A stretch of DNA of 45,567 bases from an uncultured Alphaproteobacteria bacterium (GTDB lineage: Bacteria; Pseudomonadota; Alphaproteobacteria; Rs-D84): contig CALXMY010000005.1 of the NCBI GenBank assembly GCA_944389595.1, positions 1 through 45,567 of the forward strand, given 5' to 3'. Made by a program: the position numbers and the translations under genes. The notes below the pieces were generated by a model that saw only the letters and a list, made by a program, of their open reading frames with translations, was not told the DNA's origin and ran no database searches. Positions 1 through 8,204 of the stretch are shown here, in pieces (the stretch's first letter is position 1; each line of letters begins with the position of its first letter).

Positions 1-100
1 TTTGGATATTTCCAAATTCAACTGTCTGCACATCCCTTCTTGAATTTGATGAGCTGCTTTTATTCACAATGTTTGCGGATTTAACAGACACCCGTTTCAT
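1..100 (-). CDS. 5' end of an unidentified gene leaving the window
   Basis: An open frame runs from an ATG at 98-100 to the left edge of the window, giving 33 residues that begin MKRVSVKSANIV and are rich in Ser, Lys and Arg. No stop is met. A plausible sigma-70 promoter lies about 80 bases upstream (177-205), which is the main reason for calling it. No clear Shine-Dalgarno precedes the ATG. The part visible is too short to identify a family, and the frame is also open upstream of the chosen ATG. Confidence 0.35.
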   Translation of the reverse strand, partial: MKRVSVKSANIVNKSSSSNSRRDVQTVEFGNIQ

Positions 101-176
101 TGGTCGTTCCGTAAACCGCAGAAATTTCAGGGGTTGAGATTTGTTTTTGAACTGTTCCCAACTTGAAAGCCCGCAT

Positions 177-205
177 AGTATGCGCGCATTTTCCGAAAAA
201 GTCAA
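177..205 (-). promoter_or_regulatory. Predicted promoter for the partial left-edge gene
   Basis: Read on the minus strand there is TTGACT (200-205), a 17-base spacer and CATACT (177-182). This would start transcription near 170 and give a leader of about 70 bases before the ATG at 100. Confidence 0.4.
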
Positions 206-519
206 GCATTTTGTCGAAAATAATTTTGAAAAAACCACAAAAAACTTTTTACACCAGGAAAAAATGCCAGATTTCCGCCATTTTAACCAAAATGAAAAAA
301 TTTTGTTTTTTCACTTGATTTACCAAATTCAAATTATTTTACGATTCGAAAAACGGTAAAATCTGATTCGTTTTGCGTTAATATCAAAACGATTCGTTGT
401 TTTCTGAACAAAAATGCTGATATATGCCGTTGGTTGAATTATTGCAACGCGGCGTGTTCATTAATTTATATAGGTACAAAATTCATTATGTCAACAGGCA
501 AAGAAAAAAATAAATAAAA
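206..519. other. AT-rich gene-free stretch with GATTCG iterations
   Basis: About 310 bases without a convincing gene. It is dominated by A/T runs. Between about 341 and 403 the hexamer GATTCG occurs three times, and CGTTTTG (369-375) with CAAAACG further on forms an inverted repeat with a 9-base loop. A 72-codon open frame (141-359) has low-complexity Phe/Lys/Asn composition and no ribosome binding site, so it is not called. Confidence 0.4.
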
Positions 520-520
520 A

Positions 521-543
521 AAATCGCCCCATCGGGGCGATTT
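521..543 (-). terminator. Rho-independent terminator
   Basis: Ten-base stem AAATCGCCCC (521-530), loop ATC, GGGGCGATTT (534-543). On the minus strand it directly follows the stop of the gene ending at 543 and is followed by T-rich sequence. Confidence 0.85.
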
Positions 544-2048
544 TATGGACAAACCGATAATTGCTTTAATACGTTTTGCACATCGTTATTTACCGATACG
601 GTAATTTCACGCTGCAGTCCATCAACGTATGTGTAATTAAATTTGTAATTTTTGAATTCCGGGAATTCGGCATATGCCTGTTCAAACGGTGCCAACATTG
701 CACGGAACCATTGCCGCCCGCGGCACAGGCACCCATTACGCACATCGGCCGCGACCGCCGCCGTTGCGGTATTTGGGTATTTTTCATCCAATTCATTATC
801 GGTCATCATCAAGCACCGCGCACCAAAGCCATAGAAATTCGCATCATCGGCCAAAAATTTATAAACCAAACCATCAGATGCCCCCGCCTGTTTCAACGAA
901 TATGCCATGCCATCGGTACAGCACGCATTTGCCGACGACATTAACATTTTATACCGTTCCAACAATGGTGCGGCCACCGGGTTATTCGCCGTTATATTTT
1001 CATTACAGCGTGCCGCATTAATAAATTCGTCCATTTTATCGGCACGAATACGCGGGCTGCGCGGCGACACAGTTTCACGAATAATCGGCTTTCTGCGCCA
1101 AATTTCACATTCTGTTTCCGATTCAAACGGACAGCCATCACTGCGCCCAAATGTGATTGTGACCAATTCGGTTAAATCCTGGGCCGTGTATTCGGGCCGC
1201 GGTGCCGGCAACGGAATTTTTTGCACGGGTGCCGGAATATTTATATGTTGAACCGGCGCAGTATCAATTGTTGTGACATTCTGTTCCGTAGTTACAGTTT
1301 TAACATCGCTGGCCGAATCAGGATACAACCATTGCCGTTGAATTTTTGCAATTGTTTCGGCATCATCCGCAATTTGTTCGGACGCATCCGATGTGGTCGC
1401 ATCACATGTTTCCGTAACCGTTTCTGTTTCGTCAATTGTTTCGTTATTTACCCACAAATTTTCGGTCGGCTTTTTCGGGCGCAATAATTCTTCGACCCGG
1501 GCACGTGTTGCGGCGGCATCAGCCATATTTTGCTTATACAAATCAACAATGCTGATTTCATCCTTTTTCATTGGATTTTCGGCAACGACCGTTGCAACCG
1601 GTTCATACGGCGAATCCGATTCGCGAATGTATAATTCCGGCATTGGCTGCAGGAACCAATCTGTATAATCCTTGTACTTGTAACTGGGGATGGAATCATC
1701 CCAAATTGGCACACCGTCGCGCCAATCAACCGTTTTATCATAACCACGCGGGTCATATTCCCCAATTGTGCCATCCCACACAGGTGGCCGATCATCCGAT
1801 GGCACCGGTTTTATAGACAGCAACTTAACCTCGCGCAGAGGTTCGGGTTCGGGATAAATATATTTTGGCATTTGTGCACGCATTGATTCAGGCGCACTGT
1901 GTGCCGGCCCCATACTTAATACCAACGGTCCACTGTTTTGTGCCGGAGTAATCGAGTAACAGCCCGGCCCAATACATTCGGATGCCGTGGCAACATTCGC
2001 CCCACATAAACACAGCAGGGACGAAAAAATAATAATTCTGTTTTTCAT
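543..2048 (-). CDS. Secreted protein of unknown function, 501 aa
   Basis: The product starts MKNRIIIFSSLLCLCGANVATA, a typical Sec signal peptide, so it should be exported. I do not recognise the family. The first half of the mature protein is Pro-, Asp- and Tyr-rich and looks extended. A central segment carries the motif QRQWLYPDSASD, also found in the neighbour at 4413-6326 (QRNWLYPETGED). The C-terminal ~150 residues are more globular with many Cys (ACC, RCLMM, GCLCRG). The frame is open further upstream, but the signal peptide fixes the ATG at 2046-2048. No Shine-Dalgarno is visible; a TACTAT box lies 7 bases upstream (2056-2061), so the transcript may be leaderless. It is divergent from the barrel gene at 2160 and ends in a strong terminator. 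Confidence 0.75.
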   Translation of the reverse strand: MKNRIIIFSSLLCLCGANVATASECIGPGCYSITPAQNSGPLVLSMGPAHSAPESMRAQMPKYIYPEPEPLREVKLLSIKPVPSDDRPPVWDGTIGEYDPRGYDKTVDWRDGVPIWDDSIPSYKYKDYTDWFLQPMPELYIRESDSPYEPVATVVAENPMKKDEISIVDLYKQNMADAAATRARVEELLRPKKPTENLWVNNETIDETETVTETCDATTSDASEQIADDAETIAKIQRQWLYPDSASDVKTVTTEQNVTTIDTAPVQHINIPAPVQKIPLPAPRPEYTAQDLTELVTITFGRSDGCPFESETECEIWRRKPIIRETVSPRSPRIRADKMDEFINAARCNENITANNPVAAPLLERYKMLMSSANACCTDGMAYSLKQAGASDGLVYKFLADDANFYGFGARCLMMTDNELDEKYPNTATAAVAADVRNGCLCRGRQWFRAMLAPFEQAYAEFPEFKNYKFNYTYVDGLQREITVSVNNDVQNVLKQLSVCP

Positions 2049-2106
2049 ACTTTGAATAGTATCATAAAAAAAGGTAAATTTGAACATAAATTTACACAGT
2101 TTTTTA

Positions 2107-2134
2107 TTGTGATTGTATTCCATTTTGGTATAAT
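2107..2134 (+). promoter_or_regulatory. Predicted sigma-70 promoter of the barrel gene
   Basis: TTGTGA (2107-2112), 16-base spacer, TATAAT (2129-2134). The downstream leader of about 20 bases carries GGGAG as ribosome binding site for the ATG at 2160. Confidence 0.6.
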
Positions 2135-2159
2135 CGCCCCAAACCCAGGGAGAAAACAT

Positions 2160-3134
2160 ATGAAAAAACTGTCATTAATTGCAATTCTATCAATATTGGC
2201 GTTGCCTGCATACGCCACCGATGATTCAAACGATTCAGCCGCCCCATTGGCCGAGGAAGAAATCACCACCACCGAAACAGCGGCAAGCGAAACATCAACA
2301 ACGGATGCAAACGATGCGGCCGACGAAACCGCCACGCCCGTGGTCACAGATGAAAATGTAACCAATCCGGAAATTAAATTTCCACACGGGTTGCAAATTG
2401 GTGTTGGGTTATCGGCAACCAGCGGCCTGAACGGATTTGTTGGGTATAACAATAAACATTTTGATTCTTTTTGGCTAAAGCGTTTGGGTGTGCGATTTGA
2501 TTTTGCAACAACCGCCCCATTAAAATCGGCAATCAAGTCCGGCATCGATTCCATTATTGGCGATGAAAATTTGGAATTGGGCGATGAATTGGCCATAAAT
2601 GATATTTTAATCAAGGGTCATCATTTCGCCGCATTGGTTGATTTTTACCCGTTTGGGGACACATGGTTTTTGGGCGGAATCAGAATCAGCGGCGGTTACT
2701 ATTTTGGTAATTTAAATGCAAGCGCAAAGTTAACCGGCACAGCGGATTGGATGCCTGATTCCGAATTGGCATTTGAATTGAACGGTGTAAACTACCGCTA
2801 TACCGGCAATACAATTAATGCGGGCGCAGAAGTGAATTGGGACTATAATGGCCCATATTTGGGTGCCGGATTTGATTTGGGATTATTTGCGGGATTAAAA
2901 ATATATTTTGATGCCGGTGTAGTATTTGCGAATCGTGCGGCACAATTGGGATTGGATGTACCATTGGATGGATTACAGGTGTTCAAAAACGGCACATGGG
3001 TTCCGGTGGCAAACGATATGTTGGTTAATGAACTGGAACAGGTAAAGGCCGAAGCCCAGGCCGATGCCCAGGATGAATTAAATAAATTCAAATTTTACCC
3101 GATGGTAAAAATCGGATTTATGTATCGGTTTTAA
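2160..3134 (+). CDS. Outer-membrane beta-barrel protein
   Basis: A 324-aa protein with the signal peptide MKKLSLIAILSILALPAYA, followed by about 55 residues rich in Asp, Glu, Thr and Ala. The rest, from about residue 78, is made of alternating aromatic and glycine-rich strands (for example GLQIGVGLSATSGLNGFVGY, GAGFDLGLFAGLKIYFDAGV) and ends in MYRF; a C-terminal Phe is the usual recognition signal for BAM-dependent outer-membrane proteins. The start is set by GGGAG eight bases before ATG 2160; the frame is open upstream but lacks a signal peptide there. Near the C-terminus a short Glu/Ala/Gln segment (ELEQVKAEAQADAQDEL) looks like a helical insertion. Function is unknown beyond a small outer-membrane barrel. 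Confidence 0.75.
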   Translation: MKKLSLIAILSILALPAYATDDSNDSAAPLAEEEITTTETAASETSTTDANDAADETATPVVTDENVTNPEIKFPHGLQIGVGLSATSGLNGFVGYNNKHFDSFWLKRLGVRFDFATTAPLKSAIKSGIDSIIGDENLELGDELAINDILIKGHHFAALVDFYPFGDTWFLGGIRISGGYYFGNLNASAKLTGTADWMPDSELAFELNGVNYRYTGNTINAGAEVNWDYNGPYLGAGFDLGLFAGLKIYFDAGVVFANRAAQLGLDVPLDGLQVFKNGTWVPVANDMLVNELEQVKAEAQADAQDELNKFKFYPMVKIGFMYRF

Positions 3135-3137
3135 GGA

Positions 3138-3163
3138 AACGCCCCATTGGGGCGTTTTTTTTT
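3138..3163 (+). terminator. Rho-independent terminator, part of the left inverted repeat
   Basis: AACGCCCC (3138-3145), loop ATT, GGGGCGTT (3149-3156), then nine T. The same hairpin occurs in inverted orientation at 8593-8617, where it is continuous with the second copy of the repeat. Confidence 0.9.
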
Positions 3164-3175
3164 AGGGGGAACATA

Positions 3176-3210
3176 GTTACTGGTTACTGGTTACTCGTAA
3201 CTCGTTACTC
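3176..3210 (+). repeat. Five tandem heptamers
   Basis: Units GTTACTG, GTTACTG, GTTACTC, GTAACTC and GTTACTC follow one another without gaps. The partner repeat has five units in the mirrored position with different point changes. Confidence 0.85.
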
Positions 3211-3306
3211 GTGTTTTCCACCCCCCGTCGTGCAAAGCACGACACCCCCGCCCAGGTTCCACCCACGCAAACTTTGTTTGCGCGGGGCCCGGGGGCGGTG
3301 GGCATT

Positions 3307-3660
3307 ATTAGATACTTAATCCCCATTGTCACCCCGTGGCTTGACCACGGGGCCCAGGTTATTAAAATCCCGCGCAACGCGCGGACAAATTTATAATGAC
3401 CATATATTTTATATACCACACATATTAAATTTGAATTTGCTGACGCAAATAAGTTTATATACCTGGATCCTGGGGTCAAGACAGCACCCCACAAAAACAA
3501 TTATTTTTGTGGGGACCCCGCACCCAGGATAACAAGGTTAATTATTTTGTGTCCCCGTACACGGAATGGCAAGAAAAAGAAAGCCCCAGGATGACGCATC
3601 TTTAAGTTCGGAATAACAACATACATAGGAAATGCGGACATGTGTCCACAGACAAAATAT
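3307..3660. other. Gene-free stretch with nested palindromes
   Basis: No gene is supported. It contains CCCCGTGG-CTTGA-CCACGGGG (3332-3352), CCGCGC-AAC-GCGCGG (3370-3384), and a nested structure in which ATCCTGGG (3467-3474) pairs with CCCAGGAT (3523-3530) around CCCCACAAAAA (3487-3497) and TTTTTGTGGGG (3504-3514). A further CCCCAGGATGACGC follows at 3584-3597, and GGACATGTGTCC at 3636-3647 lies just past the stop of the next minus-strand gene. Open frames here translate the palindromes and have no ribosome binding sites. Confidence 0.7.
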
Positions 3661-4416
3661 CTATCGCATAAATGGGTTATATGTGTTGTAATTTGTACCA
3701 CGTTGTAACTGTTCCAAATTACGCGTTATACATACCCGCATACTGTCGATACAAGCGCGCATATCTGTTCGATTGGTTTTTAAATCCTTGCAATCTTCTT
3801 CTTGGGCGGTTTTGCAAATATTGCTTGCGCCCTGCCCCGGTGAATATACATCATACAGTTTTATTGTTTGAATATCAGTCTCAATTTGGCGTTTTGCGGC
3901 CCCCAATTCAGAACTGTCAACCGCGGCAGAAATTCTTTCCAGGTTGCGCGACAGGCAATTCATAACATCCTCGGTTGTGCCGCTGCGGCAATTTTCGGCA
4001 CCCGCAACACCATAATTCCTGGCAACAGATGACCCAGATGATGACCCCGAACTGGATGAAGATGCGCCGGCGGCCTCCAGCTTGGTCGTTAATATTTCGC
4101 GTTCCAATTGGGTTTTCAGTCGTTTTAATGTCGCGTCCAGGTATTCATACTGTTTATACATTTGTTGCATCATAACGGTGGATTTTAATGCAACAACATC
4201 GCGCATTATTTGTTTATCAGCCGCGGTTTCTGGATTTGTAACCAACCCGATATTGTATGCATGTGACGAACACAACGCCAATTCAGGTGTGATATAAATA
4301 TTATCATCTTCGCTGCACCCATTATCGCGCGCAGCATTGGCGGGCACAATCGCACACATTACCGCCATAATTCCGGTTATTTTTACCAACGATAAAACAG
4401 CATTTTTTATTTTCAT
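3661..4416 (-). CDS. Secreted coiled-coil protein of unknown function
   Basis: The 251-aa product has an N-terminal signal peptide ending near VPANA (residues 1-28). Residues ~65-115 form a helical segment with repeated Lys/Leu/Glu spacing that looks like a coiled coil, followed by a Ser/Gly linker (SSSSGSSSGSS) and a second helical region with Cys pairs (MRACIDSMRVC, spaced C-x6-C). It is translationally coupled to the gene upstream: the stop of that gene and this start overlap as ATGA (4413-4416). The organisation, export signal followed by helices and then spaced cysteines, resembles secretion- or pilus-associated periplasmic proteins, but I do not recognise a family. Confidence 0.7.
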   Translation of the reverse strand: MKIKNAVLSLVKITGIMAVMCAIVPANAARDNGCSEDDNIYITPELALCSSHAYNIGLVTNPETAADKQIMRDVVALKSTVMMQQMYKQYEYLDATLKRLKTQLEREILTTKLEAAGASSSSSGSSSGSSVARNYGVAGAENCRSGTTEDVMNCLSRNLERISAAVDSSELGAAKRQIETDIQTIKLYDVYSPGQGASNICKTAQEEDCKDLKTNRTDMRACIDSMRVCITRNLEQLQRGTNYNTYNPFMR

Positions 4417-6326
4417 CGTGTCTTTAACTCTAAGTTAATCTTCGTTTCCGCATGTGTGGGAAGACTAATACTGCTTACTTTTTCTTGTACAGTTTTCATT
4501 TGTTCAATTGTACTAGCCAGATTTTCATCACTTCTGACACATTCTAATCTGAAATAATCAAATTCTGTATCGTCAAAAAAGCACTTACATTCATTTGAAT
4601 TTTTGTCCCAGCTGGCCCAATTACTGATGCTGTTGTCACACAGGCATTTTGCATATTCATCACCATACTGCGCCTTGCATAATTCCTGAATCGCTGTAAC
4701 AGATTCACCGCTTGTTTGTGTAATTTGTAACCCATCGGTGGCAATTTTTTTCATTTCACGTTCGGTAACACAAACTTTATCGGGTAATTCCTTTAACGAT
4801 GCAATTTTTTGCAAATCATGATACGTTTCATCATTTAATTGACAAAATGGCAATCCATCGTTCGTTGGTGTACGGCTGGTTTTAAGCACCGAACTGCCCA
4901 ATCCATATGATGCGGGCGCATCCTGTTCAATAATACGTTGCAGGGTTTCGATATCAATATCGGCCTGGCGTTTCATATTACGGAACAGAACCGAATTTTC
5001 CAATGCCTCGGATGCACAACCAACGCGAACCTGGACCCCATCTTCGCCCGTTTCGGGGTATAACCAATTACGTTGAACCTCTTCTTCGCTGGTTAACATT
5101 TTTATTAATTGGCATCCACCATCAGACATGGGAACAACCTGGCCCGGTTTGCAATCTGCGCCACCAAACACCGTGCCACCGCCGGATTCAACCGCAACCG
5201 ATTTGCCATTCACGCAATTTGCGCCGGTATAGTGCATAACCTGGCCCTCGGCACATAAATATTGCCCCCACACATTACATGTGCCATTTAACATCATGTA
5301 AATATCGGTAATATCAACACCCACCGATTGCGCCAAAATCAACGCATCATACAAGTTTTCCAACACATCGTTATACGGGTCAAAAAATTCCATTGCGCGG
5401 TCCTTGAACGTGGAAACACGTCTGGGGCCGGTGCAATTACTGCCCGAACTGTCACAGCCCGCATAATCAAACGCGGCGCGCATAGCGGTTTCGGCCTTTA
5501 ACAAATTTTCTTCGGCATTTTCGATTTCGGTTAATATTTGTCCCGCAATTTGCTCGCGCGCCAACAAGTTTGCATCAATTCCGGTTTGTGCCTGTAATTT
5601 TTGTGCGGTGGTTAATTCGCCACTGGCCGTTGTTGCCGCGGCCGCCGGTGCGGATGCAGTTGTTGTTGCGGCCGCATTTGTGGTTGTTTGCATTTGTGCC
5701 GTGGCATTATTTATTGCCGCCGCATTTGCAGATGCCGCATCGGCAATTGCCTGATTGGTTGCGGCCTGTTGCTGGGCCAAAGCAGCCTGAATCTGGGCGG
5801 CAGTGTCGGCACTTTGCTGTTGCATTTGCTGCTGCATCTGTTGCATTTGTTGTTGCATTTGTTGCATTTGCTGGGCACTTTGTTGGGCCGCCGCCTGGGC
5901 CGCAGCCATTTGTGCGTTTGCCGCCGCCGTTTGTGCCGCCGCATTTGCATCAGATACCAACTGTGCAGAAATATATTCGACCAATTCAGTACCGTATTGT
6001 GTGCATGATGAATTGGATTTGACACATCCCTCTACTATTGGGCGGGCAATATCCATTGTGGGACAGCCCCCATTTGCACACTTTGGCTGGGCACAACGTA
6101 AAATAATTGCGTTACAATTTCCAAAATCAGCCGTTGGCGCATTCGCAGCCGCACCATTTGACCGCGGATTCATGTATGCATTCCACATCGCATTATTCGT
6201 TGCACCGGGATTACCGTTAAATGCGGTTAAATTACTGCCCGCCGTGGTGGCCACAGGCGTTGCCGCATATGCGGGCGTACCACACAACATAATTGCAAAT
6301 AATAAAAATCTGGATATATTTCTCAT
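4413..6326 (-). CDS. Secreted cysteine-rich protein with Gln/Met repeat
   Basis: A 637-aa exported protein of unknown function. The start is ATG 6324-6326, preceded by AGAGAG at good spacing and followed by the signal peptide MRNISRFLLFAIMLCGTPAYA. Residues 71-108 hold six cysteines spaced C-x6-C-x4-C-x4-C-x12-C-x6-C, nearly the module found twice in the 1069-aa protein at 8619-11828. Residues ~125-260 are Ala/Gln-rich with repeated QQM units, probably a long helix or coiled coil. A middle region has scattered Cys and Gly (GTCNVWGQYLC, GADCKPGQ), then QRNWLYPETGED, shared with the protein at 543-2048. The C-terminal third has more Cys, including CKAQYGDEYAKCLC. It forms an operon with the coiled-coil protein downstream. 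Confidence 0.75.
   Translation of the reverse strand: MRNISRFLLFAIMLCGTPAYAATPVATTAGSNLTAFNGNPGATNNAMWNAYMNPRSNGAAANAPTADFGNCNAIILRCAQPKCANGGCPTMDIARPIVEGCVKSNSSCTQYGTELVEYISAQLVSDANAAAQTAAANAQMAAAQAAAQQSAQQMQQMQQQMQQMQQQMQQQSADTAAQIQAALAQQQAATNQAIADAASANAAAINNATAQMQTTTNAAATTTASAPAAAATTASGELTTAQKLQAQTGIDANLLAREQIAGQILTEIENAEENLLKAETAMRAAFDYAGCDSSGSNCTGPRRVSTFKDRAMEFFDPYNDVLENLYDALILAQSVGVDITDIYMMLNGTCNVWGQYLCAEGQVMHYTGANCVNGKSVAVESGGGTVFGGADCKPGQVVPMSDGGCQLIKMLTSEEEVQRNWLYPETGEDGVQVRVGCASEALENSVLFRNMKRQADIDIETLQRIIEQDAPASYGLGSSVLKTSRTPTNDGLPFCQLNDETYHDLQKIASLKELPDKVCVTEREMKKIATDGLQITQTSGESVTAIQELCKAQYGDEYAKCLCDNSISNWASWDKNSNECKCFFDDTEFDYFRLECVRSDENLASTIEQMKTVQEKVSSISLPTHAETKINLELKTR
5811..5877 (-). 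repeat. In-frame repeat coding Gln-Gln-Met units
   Basis: Near-perfect 9- and 12-base units built from TGTTGCAT (plus strand) encode QQMQQMQQQMQQMQQQMQQQ. All units are multiples of three, so length change by slippage would keep the frame. Confidence 0.75.
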
Positions 6327-6399
6327 ATTCTCTCTTAACACCAATTTTAACATAAAAAATTCAATCATAAAAGATAAAAATTAACAATATTTTATATAT

Positions 6400-6427
6400 T
6401 TGACAAAAACAAATTTTTGTGCAATAT
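6400..6427 (+). promoter_or_regulatory. Predicted promoter of the LRR/kinase-like gene
   Basis: A consensus TTGACA (6400-6405), 16-base spacer and CAATAT (6422-6427). The expected start of transcription falls at or next to the GTG at 6435, so the message would have essentially no leader. Confidence 0.6.
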
Positions 6428-6434
6428 TGCAAAT

Positions 6435-8204
6435 GTGATTATAAAAAACAATGTTCTTTTATCTGTGACATCCAGTGATTTGGATTCAAACGGTGTATTA
6501 CGCATTCCCGACGGCGTGACTGATGTGGCCAATGGGGTTGGATGCGATATGGTGGAATTGCGCGAATTACATTTACCTGATTCATTGCACAAAATCGAAA
6601 CATCCGCATTTCTGGACAACCCATGTTTGGAATCAATATATCTGGGCGAAGGAATAAAAAAATTACACAATAATGTGTTTAGTGGATGTCAGTATATTAC
6701 GCATATTCAAATACCGCATTCATGGAAATCGCTGGGGCTTGAAATAGAACTTAAAATGCCAAGGTTACGTCGCGTTTCACGCAAAAATTCAGCCGGCGAA
6801 ACACAAATATTTAACCTGACTAAATTTTTACACTTTTATTGCGAAACGCAGCCGCGCCGTATTGGAAACGTCGAAATTTCAAAATTATATAATTTATATT
6901 TTGATGCCGATGGATTGGCACCGCATTATCAGATTTGTTTGAAATACAAAAATCATTCGGTTACGGAAAAAAATCTGGCCACCGCCATTGCCGTATGCCG
7001 CCAAAAACTGTTAATGCAGGAATTTGAACGTGCCGCATGGGAATATGAAGTTTTAAATGGTGATGCGGATTATAATTATTTGGGAACATTACGTTATGCA
7101 CTGCGTAAAACTTTGTTAACAACAAATAAAATCGACAGCAATGTTCGCAAAACAGTTCGCCAATATATACAAAATATACCAACGTATATAAAGTATATGA
7201 AACAGTTAAAGGACAAGTATAAAAACGCGGCCTCTACGTCCCAGGAATTAAACGAAACAACAATATCTAAATTATTACAAACAATAATGCCGCTGCCACG
7301 TAAACGACTTGTTTCACAATCGTGCACCCGGTGGTTAAAACGTCACCCCGTGGGGCCGAACGAAATGCATTCCATTGTGTCACACGGGTATAAAAATCCG
7401 GGTGCGTTTCCGTATTCGTGGCTGAAAAATATTGATAAAAGCAAACGCGGCGCGGCAACAAAAAAATTGCACGCGGCATTTAAACGCGCGACAACAAAAA
7501 TGTACAGCCCTGATGAAATAACTATTCAACCATGGCGGCATTCGGATGAAATAGCCGAACTGACACAAAAAATTTCTGAAATTATAAAACAGCCGGTTGA
7601 AATTATGTATTTGGATTCTGGAAATTTTGCCAAAACATATACAATCCAAATTCCGGGGGATAAAAAATATGTTTGGAAAATTTATCACTGTGACAGGGAT
7701 GCCCAATTGCTAAGTTCATATCATCATGACACCGAATTACAAAATTCATTTTTGTTGGGTGGGCGGCGATATTATGGCAAAACAAAGTTTCGGAAGATAT
7801 GCACCGCCGGCATCAGTAATCAACGTGGCGAAATATACCTGATATACCCGTATACAGAATATACCATGTCCGACCCGTGGATTTATAAACCATATCAAAA
7901 TTTATGCCGATATACATTGGTGGACCGAAATTCGTGTAATTTTATAAATAACACACTGGTTGATATTGGCGCATTACGTATAAATTATCCACGCTGGCAC
8001 CAGCCACGATATGTTTCAAAAATTATGAATACGGTATTATATCAATCAAATAATAACTTGGGATATATTTTAAATAATTACACCAGCAAACAAATAAAAA
8101 TGGCCATTGATTTTATAAATGATAAACTGTCGCGTAACGATTTAAATTATGCGCAAATTTGCAAAAAGATTGAATTTCTAAAACGTGGCGCAAAGATAAA
8201 ATAA
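6435..8204 (+). CDS. Leucine-rich-repeat protein with kinase-like C-terminal domain
   Basis: About 589 aa, no signal peptide. Residues ~15-105 contain BspA-type leucine-rich repeats (ELRELHLPDSLHKIETSAF, CLESIYLGEGIKKLHNNVF). The middle is helical and basic. Residues ~388-520 follow the order of a protein-kinase fold: a glycine-loop-like LDSGNFAKTY (393-402), a strand with Lys in YVWKIYH (K415), a hinge-like LIYPYTE, a catalytic-loop-like DRNSCNF (D497, N502; the D-x4-N spacing of kinases) and a metal-site-like VDIG (D510). The canonical HRD His/Arg is missing, so activity is uncertain. Start: GTG 6435 fits the promoter; TTG 6417 is an alternative. It lies inside the inverted-repeat-bounded block, divergent from the secreted-protein pair. 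An intracellular effector role is inference. Confidence 0.7.
   Translation: MIIKNNVLLSVTSSDLDSNGVLRIPDGVTDVANGVGCDMVELRELHLPDSLHKIETSAFLDNPCLESIYLGEGIKKLHNNVFSGCQYITHIQIPHSWKSLGLEIELKMPRLRRVSRKNSAGETQIFNLTKFLHFYCETQPRRIGNVEISKLYNLYFDADGLAPHYQICLKYKNHSVTEKNLATAIAVCRQKLLMQEFERAAWEYEVLNGDADYNYLGTLRYALRKTLLTTNKIDSNVRKTVRQYIQNIPTYIKYMKQLKDKYKNAASTSQELNETTISKLLQTIMPLPRKRLVSQSCTRWLKRHPVGPNEMHSIVSHGYKNPGAFPYSWLKNIDKSKRGAATKKLHAAFKRATTKMYSPDEITIQPWRHSDEIAELTQKISEIIKQPVEIMYLDSGNFAKTYTIQIPGDKKYVWKIYHCDRDAQLLSSYHHDTELQNSFLLGGRRYYGKTKFRKICTAGISNQRGEIYLIYPYTEYTMSDPWIYKPYQNLCRYTLVDRNSCNFINNTLVDIGALRINYPRWHQPRYVSKIMNTVLYQSNNNLGYILNNYTSKQIKMAIDFINDKLSRNDLNYAQICKKIEFLKRGAKIK

Larger units (their letters stand above)
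3137..3306 (+). repeat. Left copy of a ~170-bp inverted repeat
   Basis: This stretch matches the reverse complement of 8446-8617 with few differences. In order it holds a terminator hairpin, GGGGAACATA, five tandem heptamers of the form GTTACTG/C, then CCACCCCCCGTCGTGCAAAG and a second hairpin GCAAAC-TTT-GTTTGC, ending GGGGGCGGTGGGCATT. The internal hairpins are GTCGTGC-AAA-GCACGAC (3227-3243) and 3267-3281. It looks like a dispersed intergenic element rather than coding sequence. Confidence 0.85.

Noticed and set aside
141..359. 72-codon open frame on the plus strand
   Set aside because: Low-complexity AT-rich translation, no ribosome binding site, and it overlaps a predicted promoter on the other strand.
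3176..3210. CRISPR array
   Set aside because: Units are seven bases long with no spacers and no cas genes nearby.
3177..3500. Open frames through the left inverted repeat and palindromes
   Set aside because: They translate repeats and hairpins; the matching frames in the right copy differ, so no protein is conserved.
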